Origin: DAINBT01 sp036732785
GTDB lineage: Bacteria > Planctomycetota > Phycisphaerae > Sedimentisphaerales > SM23-30
Reading direction: 5' to 3'
Assembly: GCA_964537505.1 (NCBI GenBank)
Contig: CAZICK010000065.1
Coordinates: forward strand, 1 to 21,860
Length of the DNA: 21,860 nucleotides
In this document: one piece after another, positions 1 through 5,796 of the stretch
How the letters are laid out: every line of letters starts with the position of its first letter
Position numbering within the stretch: the first letter of the stretch is position 1
Translations under genes and position numbers: made by a program
The notes under the pieces: model-generated
What the model saw: the letters and a program-made list of their open reading frames with translations, nothing else
Databases searched by the model: none
Told to the model about the DNA's origin: nothing

Positions 1-53
1 ACCAGTCATTTTTTGGCATATCCATGTACAGATTCTTATGAGGAGCCAAAAAA
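1..53 (+). repeat. Left copy of a 53-bp perfect terminal inverted repeat
   Basis: Bases 1-53 are the exact reverse complement of 21807-21859 at the other end of the window. Inside the repeat, TTTTTTGGC (9-17) is itself inverted as GCCAAAAAA (45-53), giving a possible 9-bp stem with a 27-nt loop. Read outward on the minus strand, the repeat contains ATG followed by codons for MDMPKND, so a repeated gene or insertion-sequence end may begin here. No transposase is contained in the window. A contig ended by a multi-copy repeat is the simplest reading. Confidence 0.9.
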
Positions 54-223
54 ATTTGCACCCTGCTTAACCAGTTGCGTGGTAACCGTTTGAGTACTTC
101 AATTCCCTTATGATGACACTAATGATTGAGGATAATTCGTTATGGATTTTTTCAAGAATATATTTGGCAAAAAATGATTGGATAAGGTAACTTTATGTCG
201 CTACTATCAAAAATAAGGCAGTT
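54..223 (+). other. Leader region before the HEAT lipoprotein gene, with two tiny ORFs
   Basis: No gene of normal size is present. Two minimal ORFs each have a purine-rich stretch upstream. One is at 142-177 (MDFFKNIFGKK), with GAGG at 128-131. The other is at 195-227 (MSLLSKIRQL), with AAGG seven bases before its ATG. The second overlaps the start of the next gene, its TGA sharing bases with the ATG at 224, which could couple translation. A -10-like TATGAT lies at 109-114, but no convincing -35 is seen. Whether these peptides are made cannot be told from sequence. Confidence 0.3.
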
Positions 224-1249
224 ATGAACTCAAAAATTAACATTTCTGTACTGATATCGCTGGTTTTTTCCGTTTACGGGTGTCAGGGCGTAGTGAACCG
301 CAAGGTCACACCAGACTCACTGGAAACACGGATGCGTCAGGTGCTCCTTATCGCGTTGGAGGACGAGAATCCTCTTTTACGGGTACATGCCCTGGAATCG
401 CTGGCGCAACTGGCTACTTTGGATGTTATTCCTAAGATTCGTAGTCGTCTTTATGATCCGATCCCGGCGGTTCAATTTGCTGCGGCCGTAGCTGTCGGCG
501 ACGTCAAGGATTACGCGTCGGAGGATCTGCTGCAGAGGCTGTTGGCCAGTCAGAATGTTTCGGTACAGTTGGCTGCCGGTTATGCACTTGAGAAGTTGGG
601 CGATCAGCGGTTCGCCGACTGGTACGACAAAGTTTTGTTTGGCTCCGACGAGAAACTTGCGGGGCAGGCCTGTATGCTTCTGGGCAAGCTGGGCAATACC
701 ACCGGTCGAGCGGATAGCCCGGGAAAGCTGTGGAAAGTTTTACGTGCGTCAAAACAGTTACCTAACGTACAATTACAGGCTGCCGAGGCCCTGGCGCGGC
801 TTGGCGACGAAAGCATTCTCGACGAATTGCTCATTTTCACCAACAGTCTTTACGCTTCCGATAAGATTTTGGCAATATCAGGTCTTCAGCACATTGGCGG
901 TACCGACGTGTTTGCGGTACTGACAGGATTGACCGACGATCCTCAGATCGAGGTGCGATTGGCTGCCGTGCGGGCCCTGGGAGATCTGGCCGAGGAAGAT
1001 CATATTCAGTTTGTCCGCGAGTCCCTGAGATATACCGATCCGTATGACGATCTCGTGGCCACTATCCGTGTGCGTAGTCTGGCGTTGTTGGCTCTTGGAA
1101 GTGTTGGTGGGCAAAAAGACGGCTCTTTGCTCTTCAATGCGATGGATTCTGCATCCAAGGACTATATCAAGATTGTCGCCGCCCGGGCAACTATCGACTA
1201 TATTAAACGAATGCGAAAAGCCGCCGCCGCCGAGCAATTGTACAAATAA
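224..1249 (+). CDS. HEAT-repeat lipoprotein
   Basis: The 341-residue product is probably an exported, lipid-anchored scaffold. The N terminus has a short hydrophobic segment ending in V-Y-G-C with Cys20, a near-consensus lipobox (Tyr at -2 is unusual). The mature part is built of HEAT/PBS-lyase-like helical repeats. Successive units carry LLRVHALESLAQLA, AVQFAAAVAVGDV, SVQLAAGYALEKLGD, NVQLQAAEALARLGD, EVRLAAVRALGDLAE and IRVRSLALLALGSVGG. Such repeats usually mediate protein-protein contacts, and no catalytic motif is seen. The ATG has AAGG five bases upstream. The gene sits 124 bp before the DUF21/CBS gene on the same strand, so the two could be cotranscribed. The partner is unknown. The HEAT assignment is firm; lipidation is less certain. 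Confidence 0.8.
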   Translation: MNSKINISVLISLVFSVYGCQGVVNRKVTPDSLETRMRQVLLIALEDENPLLRVHALESLAQLATLDVIPKIRSRLYDPIPAVQFAAAVAVGDVKDYASEDLLQRLLASQNVSVQLAAGYALEKLGDQRFADWYDKVLFGSDEKLAGQACMLLGKLGNTTGRADSPGKLWKVLRASKQLPNVQLQAAEALARLGDESILDELLIFTNSLYASDKILAISGLQHIGGTDVFAVLTGLTDDPQIEVRLAAVRALGDLAEEDHIQFVRESLRYTDPYDDLVATIRVRSLALLALGSVGGQKDGSLLFNAMDSASKDYIKIVAARATIDYIKRMRKAAAAEQLYK

Positions 1250-1261
1250 AGTAGGAAGAAG

Positions 1262-1289
1262 GCACGAGGCACGAGGCATGAGGCATGAG
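1262..1289 (+). repeat. Four tandem heptamers (GCACGAG x2, GCATGAG x2)
   Basis: Four head-to-tail 7-mers lie just after the HEAT gene stop. Two units are GCACGAG and two are GCATGAG. A second heptamer pair, GCCAGAA twice, lies at 1314-1327. The remainder of this 124-bp gap is purine-rich and non-coding. Confidence 0.85.
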
Positions 1290-1342
1290 TAAGAGAGAAG
1301 AGGGAAAACGAGGGCCAGAAGCCAGAAGGAAAAGAATAGGAA

Positions 1343-1358
1343 CCGCAGATTAATGCGG
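1343..1358 (+). repeat. Perfect hairpin CCGCA-GATTAA-TGCGG
   Basis: Five-base arms are perfectly complementary around a 6-nt loop, 15 bp before the ATG of the DUF21/CBS gene. There is no T-run, so it is not an intrinsic terminator. It may influence translation initiation of that gene or simply be part of the repeat-rich spacer. Confidence 0.5.
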
Positions 1359-1373
1359 GGGATACTAATATAA

Positions 1374-2414
1374 ATGTTTCTGTTACTATTGTATTTTGCT
1401 TTGGCTTTGGGCGTTTCGTTCTGCTGCTCCTTCCTGGAAGCGGTTCTGCTGAGCCTTACTCCGACTTATATCGCTATGCTTGGAAAAAAAGGCTCCAAGA
1501 GCGCAATGCTGCTTAAGGATCTGAAGGATCGCATCGATCATCCGCTGTCGGCGATTTTGACTCTCAACACCGTTGCTCATACTGTCGGTGCCGCTGGGGT
1601 CGGGGCTCAGGCCCTGAAACTTTGGCCTGGGGCCGGGTCTGTGGCCATTACCTCCGCCATTTTGACTCTGTTGATACTGGTTTTTTCGGAGATTATTCCC
1701 AAGACGCTCGGCGTGGTTTATTGGAAACAGTTGGCCGTCCCATCCGGCTATTGCATTCGAGCACTTATTGTAGTGATTTATCCGTTGGTGTTGTTGTTCG
1801 AGGCTTTTTCGCGTTTATTTTCTCCGAAGGGCCGTCGCATCAGATTTTCTCGTGAGGAAATGATGGCCACGGTTCAGATCGGTCAAGATGAAGGAACCCT
1901 TCTTAGTCGTGAAAGCCGTGTGATTCAAAATATGCTTTGTCTGCGTAACATTCTCGTAAAGGACATACTCACGCCGCGTAGCGTACTTCTGGCCTTTCCC
2001 CAGAATGCCACCATTGCGGAGGTGGCCGCGAAGTACAGTCCGATTCGTTTCAGCCGGATTCCGATCTACGGCAAGGACCTGGACGAGATCACCGGGGTCG
2101 TGTATCGTTATAAGATTGTGTTGTCTCTTTCGGAAAACCGCGGGAATCTGAAACTAACGGACATCGCATCCGATATTCACGCGATACCCGACACGAAAAC
2201 AGTTGCCAGTACGCTGGATGAGTTTATAAAACGCCGTAAGCACATTTTTCTGGTTGTGGACGAGTACGGAGGTACTGCCGGGATCATTACCCTGGAAGAT
2301 GCCATTGAGACTCTTCTCGGTGTGGAAATCGTAGATGAGTTCGACACTGTCGAAGATATGCGCAAATTGGCCCTGCAACTATGGGAAAAACGAAAGCACG
2401 AAAGTGAACGGTGA
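1374..2414 (+). CDS. DUF21 (CNNM-like) and CBS-pair membrane protein
   Basis: The 346-residue protein belongs to the CorC/HlyC/CNNM-type family, linked to Mg2+/Co2+ transport or homeostasis. The N-terminal ~150 residues form the DUF21 domain, with hydrophobic segments near residues 1-25, 60-80, 85-112 and 125-150. It contains the family-typical FSEIIPKTLG stretch. A CBS pair follows at roughly residues 195-315, with MLCLRNILVKDILTPR opening the first CBS and HIFLVVDEYGGTAGIITLED in the second. The protein stops soon after IVDEFD, so it lacks the C-terminal transporter-associated (CorC_HlyC) domain of longer relatives. The ATG has only a distant GGGGG upstream. Family assignment is firm; the transported ion and direction are not established. 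Confidence 0.88.
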   Translation: MFLLLLYFALALGVSFCCSFLEAVLLSLTPTYIAMLGKKGSKSAMLLKDLKDRIDHPLSAILTLNTVAHTVGAAGVGAQALKLWPGAGSVAITSAILTLLILVFSEIIPKTLGVVYWKQLAVPSGYCIRALIVVIYPLVLLFEAFSRLFSPKGRRIRFSREEMMATVQIGQDEGTLLSRESRVIQNMLCLRNILVKDILTPRSVLLAFPQNATIAEVAAKYSPIRFSRIPIYGKDLDEITGVVYRYKIVLSLSENRGNLKLTDIASDIHAIPDTKTVASTLDEFIKRRKHIFLVVDEYGGTAGIITLEDAIETLLGVEIVDEFDTVEDMRKLALQLWEKRKHESER

Positions 2415-2506
2415 CGCCAGCGTCAAAAGGATTGTGAATCATTGATTCTGGTGCCTAAACGTGTTTTTAGGCGTGAATATCGACTTTTGATGCCAAACAT
2501 CAATGG
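2412..2506 (+). repeat. Copy A of a ~95-nt dispersed, structured non-coding element
   Basis: This segment starts on the TGA stop of the DUF21/CBS gene and recurs, diverged, on the minus strand at 19290-19383. Shared blocks in order are GCGTCAAAAG, ATTGTGAA, TTGATTC, TTAGGCGTGAATAT, GACTTTTG, CATC and ATGG, with near-equal spacing (95 versus 94 nt). This copy has three perfect inverted repeats: TGACGC/GCGTCA (2412-2425), GCCTAAA/TTTAGGC (2453-2472) and TTGATG/CATCAA (2487-2503). The frames across it are not conserved between copies, which argues for RNA or DNA structure rather than protein. The function is unknown. Confidence 0.7.
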
Positions 2507-2613
2507 TAGAGAGCGGCCGGTTGTGTTGGAGCTTGAATGCGGGCGGTTTGACAGCCTTCTACATGCTTGTGAGCATTATGGGATTACCGGATCAGAGATT
2601 GTCAGGAAATGGC

Positions 2614-2641
2614 TTGACAAAATTGTGATAACGGCTACAAT
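2614..2641 (+). promoter_or_regulatory. Sigma70-type promoter for the TPR-repeat gene
   Basis: TTGACA (2614-2619) is separated by 16 bp from TACAAT (2636-2641). The match is near-consensus and implies transcription from about 2648. The resulting leader before the ATG at 2874 would be about 225 nt. Confidence 0.6.
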
Positions 2642-2729
2642 GGGTATTTTGTTTCGGTAAATGAAGATTTGCGAAGGAAAGGTGGCAATATTTAAGTGGG
2701 CTTTTGAGGCAGGCGAGGGATCTCGTAAA

Positions 2730-2759
2730 CACGAAATTAAAGAAGTTTTAACATTGGAG
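2730..2759 (+). repeat. 30-bp direct repeat, first copy
   Basis: The segment beginning CACGAAATTAAAGAAG and ending CATTGGAG is repeated without mismatch at 2836-2865, a period of 106 bp. The second copy supplies the GGAG ribosome-binding site of the TPR gene. The first copy therefore looks like a duplicated translation-initiation leader. Confidence 0.95.
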
Positions 2760-2776
2760 GTGGCGTGCCACTTTTT
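2760..2776 (+). terminator. Terminator-like hairpin inside the TPR gene leader
   Basis: GTGGC (2760-2764) and GCCAC (2767-2771) can pair and are followed directly by five T residues (2772-2776). With a realistic 4-nt loop the stem is only 4 bp, so it would be weak. It lies about 110 nt downstream of the inferred transcription start and 98 nt before the gene. This position suits premature termination or attenuation. Confidence 0.35.
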
Positions 2777-2835
2777 CTGTTCCATAAGGTTGGCAAATGG
2801 CCGCTCCCGTTGGTCGCTCGGGGGAATGGTAAGAT

Positions 2836-2865
2836 CACGAAATTAAAGAAGTTTTAACATTGGAG
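2836..2865 (+). repeat. 30-bp direct repeat, second copy carrying the RBS
   Basis: This is identical to 2730-2759. Its last bases, TTGGAG, lie eight bases before the ATG at 2874 and act as the Shine-Dalgarno site of the TPR-repeat gene. Confidence 0.95.
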
Positions 2866-2873
2866 TTTGAATC

Positions 2874-5132
2874 ATGGTTAGATCAACTTATTGGACCAGG
2901 AAAGTCAGAGTGTATGTTATTTTGATTTTGGCTGGAATTGTCCCAGTCTTTTTGATGTTGTGTGCAACACCTTCGGTTTGTGGTGATGGCGAGAGTGAAT
3001 TGCCAGCGATCAATCAGCCAGCGATCGGGTATATACAGGCCGGTGATTTGGCTGCTGCTCAAAATGAGGTGGATGCATTGATCCAGGATTTTGCCGGGCA
3101 GGTGAAACTTGCTGCCGCACTCTATGGTATTGGGGAGGCGTATAGGGATCAGCAAAGATATTTTGAAAGCAAGATGCTTGACGAATATGTTGCCGAAAAT
3201 TACCCGGGAAGCGACCAGGCCTTCTGGGCGCAAGCGAGGCATGCCGGTGTGGAAATCATGCTGGGTAATTATGATGCGGGCGAGGCGATCATCGAGTCGC
3301 TAAAGCAAAATTATGCCGAGCATCGGTCGTTGTCGGATGCGTTTGTTGATATTGGCAATGAATACCTAAACCAGAAAAGATACGACGCTGCTCAAGCCCT
3401 TTATAGTTATGTTGTGGAAAACTATCCAGGAAGCATGGCAGTAGTTTCGGCCAATACTCAGCTTGCTATCTCAAGCATTAAAGAAGGCGATTATGTTGCG
3501 GCTGGGGCAGTGGTTGAAGCATTCAAGCGGAATTACGCCGATCATCCCGACCTGTCCGAAAATATCCTCAAGATAGGCGTTGAATACTGCAACCGAGAAA
3601 AAGTAGATGAGGCGATTCAGCTATATGCCTATATTACCGATTTTTACCCGGAAAGCGATCAGGCGTTTTTTGCGTTGGCCCGGTGGGCCGGCGCGGAAGT
3701 AATAAGTGGCAATTACACGAATGCGGAAACGCTCGTGGATACGTTATTGACAAGTTACTTCGCGCACGAGGCGTTAGCGGACAATCTTTATGCTATTGCC
3801 AATGAATACGTGAGGCACGAGCAGTTCACTCAGGCCAAGTCGCTGTATGATTATATTGCCAAGAACTATCCCGAAAAAGAAGAAGCAATGGCGGCGTTGA
3901 CACGAAGTGCAATGGTGGACATCCTTGAGGGGAATAATGCTACGGCTGAGGCGACGATTGCAACTTTGAAGCGTAGTTATGGGGACCATCCAAAGCTGCC
4001 GCAGGCGATTTATGAATTTAGCAATCCGATCTGGCACGACTGGTACAATTACTGGTACAATAAGGATTACGATGCAAAGTACAGACCGGTCTATGAATAC
4101 ATCGTGACGAACCACGCCGACAGCGATCTGGCCCTGGGGGCGCGAACGTGGCTGGTGGCGGTGGACGTTCAGAGTGGTAATTTTGAGACGGTTGACCAGG
4201 CGGCAGATTCGATTATCAAAGATTTCGCAGGTCATCCGAACCTGCCGTATATGCTATACAGATTGGCACAAGATCATTGTTGGCTCCGCTGGCGTTTTGA
4301 GACGTGTAAGAGGCTGTTGGGGTACATTATCCAGAACTATCCTGAGAGCGATCTGGTAGTCGAGGCCCTGGCTGGACATGCCAGTGCGGATATTCGGTTG
4401 GGTAATTTCTCGATAGCCCTGGAAACGATAAACGTCTTAACCATAGATTATTACAAGCATCCGGCGTTGCCGGAGTTGCTTTACAAGTTCGCCCAAGACT
4501 ACCGCATTGCGGAAAAATATGGCGAGTCTCAATGGATGTATCAGTATATTCTGGATCGGTTCCCGGCCAACCAGAAGGCACAATCTTATGCCGAACTAGG
4601 CCTGACAATTGCCGAGGCGGATTCCAATGGCATTTTGGTGGATTGGGAAGAATTTGTTAATAACGTGGGTTTGGACCATCCCCTTCTGTCAGAACTGTTG
4701 ATCGAGGCGAAAAAGGAATATTCCGTCAAGGGACGTTTGAGCAGGATGGGTGGTGTTGAAGAACGAGCCCTGAGATATTTCCACCAGGAGGCAGCAATCT
4801 GTGAAGAAAGACTACGAATATTCCCGGCCTCACCAGACTGCACTCCCAGCGCCCATTATTTAGCGGCCGTGGTCTATGGCCAGGATTTGCACGATTATGC
4901 CAAGGCAATAGAACACTTCCAGAGGGTAGCGGAGGATTGGCCGGAATATCTCAATGCAGATCATGCTCAATTTTCCGTCGGCGGTTATTATAAGAGCCAG
5001 ATGAACAGGGGGGATATCTCCGCGGCGGAAGCCAAGCCCCTCATAGAGCAGGCTTACCGGGCTGTTGTAGAGAACTATCCTGACAGTCCTTATGCCAAGC
5101 GAGCGGCGAGTAAGTTGCCGACTTTGGAATAA
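2874..5132 (+). CDS. Secreted TPR-like protein with ~74-residue repeats
   Basis: The 752-residue product has a basic N terminus and a hydrophobic stretch (about residues 13-33) ending near SVCGDG, which looks like a signal peptide. The rest is a regular tandem array. The signature NYPxSD or a variant falls at residues 109, 183, 257, 331, 413, 488 and 562, a spacing of 74 with one unit of 82. A final copy is at 734. Each unit reads roughly YxYIxxNYPxSDxAxxALA, then GNYxxAxxxIxxL, then HPxLPExLYxIAxEY, so it probably holds two TPR-like helix pairs. A less regular segment lies between residues 590 and 700. No catalytic motif is visible. TPR arrays normally scaffold protein complexes; an extracytoplasmic scaffold is inferred. 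The start is supported by GGAG eight bases upstream. Confidence 0.85.
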   Translation: MVRSTYWTRKVRVYVILILAGIVPVFLMLCATPSVCGDGESELPAINQPAIGYIQAGDLAAAQNEVDALIQDFAGQVKLAAALYGIGEAYRDQQRYFESKMLDEYVAENYPGSDQAFWAQARHAGVEIMLGNYDAGEAIIESLKQNYAEHRSLSDAFVDIGNEYLNQKRYDAAQALYSYVVENYPGSMAVVSANTQLAISSIKEGDYVAAGAVVEAFKRNYADHPDLSENILKIGVEYCNREKVDEAIQLYAYITDFYPESDQAFFALARWAGAEVISGNYTNAETLVDTLLTSYFAHEALADNLYAIANEYVRHEQFTQAKSLYDYIAKNYPEKEEAMAALTRSAMVDILEGNNATAEATIATLKRSYGDHPKLPQAIYEFSNPIWHDWYNYWYNKDYDAKYRPVYEYIVTNHADSDLALGARTWLVAVDVQSGNFETVDQAADSIIKDFAGHPNLPYMLYRLAQDHCWLRWRFETCKRLLGYIIQNYPESDLVVEALAGHASADIRLGNFSIALETINVLTIDYYKHPALPELLYKFAQDYRIAEKYGESQWMYQYILDRFPANQKAQSYAELGLTIAEADSNGILVDWEEFVNNVGLDHPLLSELLIEAKKEYSVKGRLSRMGGVEERALRYFHQEAAICEERLRIFPASPDCTPSAHYLAAVVYGQDLHDYAKAIEHFQRVAEDWPEYLNADHAQFSVGGYYKSQMNRGDISAAEAKPLIEQAYRAVVENYPDSPYAKRAASKLPTLE

Positions 5133-5206
5133 CACATAGTTGAGAGGGAACGATCGGGCCGATGGCCGAGGTGATGGCGGCGATGATGCCGTTGGGAAAT
5201 GTGTAA

Positions 5207-5776
5207 CTACGGTACATCCTGGTTGGTATTTGTATCGGCTGAAGGCTTTGCGCAGTCACAAAGGGTTTTTTTGACTTCCCATCTGACCAGATGGGGCGCA
5301 CCGCATATTAAATAGGCTGACAAAGCTAACCGTAAAATTGTGCTCCATATATTGGTGTGGACAGATGCCTGGATTTTTTCCTGGGCTAACTCGCCCATGT
5401 GTACCGACGACGAGGTTAGATATATAAGGCTCATCATTGCCGGTATGGTCCAAAAAAAGATAAGGACGCCACAAACAAAAGCAGCGATACGGTAATACGC
5501 GCCTATCCAGGATATGTCCTCCTGACTTTCGATTTTGTCCAAACGGCCCACGATTTTCGCCGCCCACTTGTCACCGTTAACAAGCAAGTGGTAAATAATT
5601 ATTACCTGTAATACTGAAAATAATAACCCCGATATCAAGAAGACAATGGAAGTGGAACTAATACTGAACTCTGTAAAAGCCATCGAATACATCATTATAT
5701 CTCTGAGAATGAGGAATGATCCATACAGACCCAGGATTACCATCAGTATTTTAGCTAGCACATACATTTTGTTCAC
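5207..5776 (-). CDS. Small four-helix membrane protein, unknown function
   Basis: I do not recognise a family for this 189-residue protein. It shows four hydrophobic segments (about residues 8-26, 40-63, 92-118 and 145-162). Between the second and third lies a charged cytoplasmic-looking stretch, DKWAAKIVGRLDKIESQED. The tail is short and polar. The GTG start has GGGG seven bases upstream; ATG at codon 4 is an alternative. The gene begins 20 bp after the yidC stop on the same strand and is probably cotranscribed with it. Base composition is in line with its neighbours. Its stop faces the TPR gene stop across a 74-bp convergent gap rich in GATGGC-like sequence. Confidence 0.6.
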   Translation of the reverse strand: MNKMYVLAKILMVILGLYGSFLILRDIMMYSMAFTEFSISSTSIVFLISGLLFSVLQVIIIYHLLVNGDKWAAKIVGRLDKIESQEDISWIGAYYRIAAFVCGVLIFFWTIPAMMSLIYLTSSSVHMGELAQEKIQASVHTNIWSTILRLALSAYLICGAPHLVRWEVKKTLCDCAKPSADTNTNQDVP

Positions 5777-5796
5777 GTCTTATCCCCTTTTCAAAG

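Larger units (their letters stand above)
2415..2873 (+). other. 459-bp intergenic region before the TPR-repeat gene
   Basis: No convincing gene lies here. The region holds most of element copy A, a strong promoter (2614-2641), a 30-bp direct repeat (2730-2759 and 2836-2865), a terminator-like hairpin (2760-2776) and a GC-rich hairpin CTCCCG/CGGGGG (2804-2824, one G-T pair). Two open frames span parts of it: 2442-2660 (TTG start, 72 codons) and 2661-2846 (ATG start, 61 codons). The first contains the promoter and overlaps the repeat element. The second lies wholly inside the presumed leader and could at most be an upstream ORF. I do not recognise either product. Confidence 0.6.

Noticed and set aside
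2442..2660. 72-codon open frame with TTG start upstream of the TPR gene
   Set aside because: It begins inside the dispersed element, contains the best promoter of the region, has no ribosome-binding site, and its frame is interrupted in the second copy of the element.
2661..2846. 61-codon ATG frame in the TPR gene leader
   Set aside because: It spans the duplicated 30-bp leader and both hairpins, has no Shine-Dalgarno and no recognisable product. At best it is an upstream ORF.
2874..5132. Repeated GNY/NYP signatures as a CRISPR-like or DNA-level repeat array
   Set aside because: The periodicity is at protein level. The DNA units are diverged and there are no constant spacers or repeats.
5133..5206. 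Possible intrinsic terminator between the convergent TPR and membrane protein genes
   Set aside because: Short GGCC-rich inverted repeats and ACACAT/ATGTGT arms exist, but there is no T-run on either strand and the arms are too weak.
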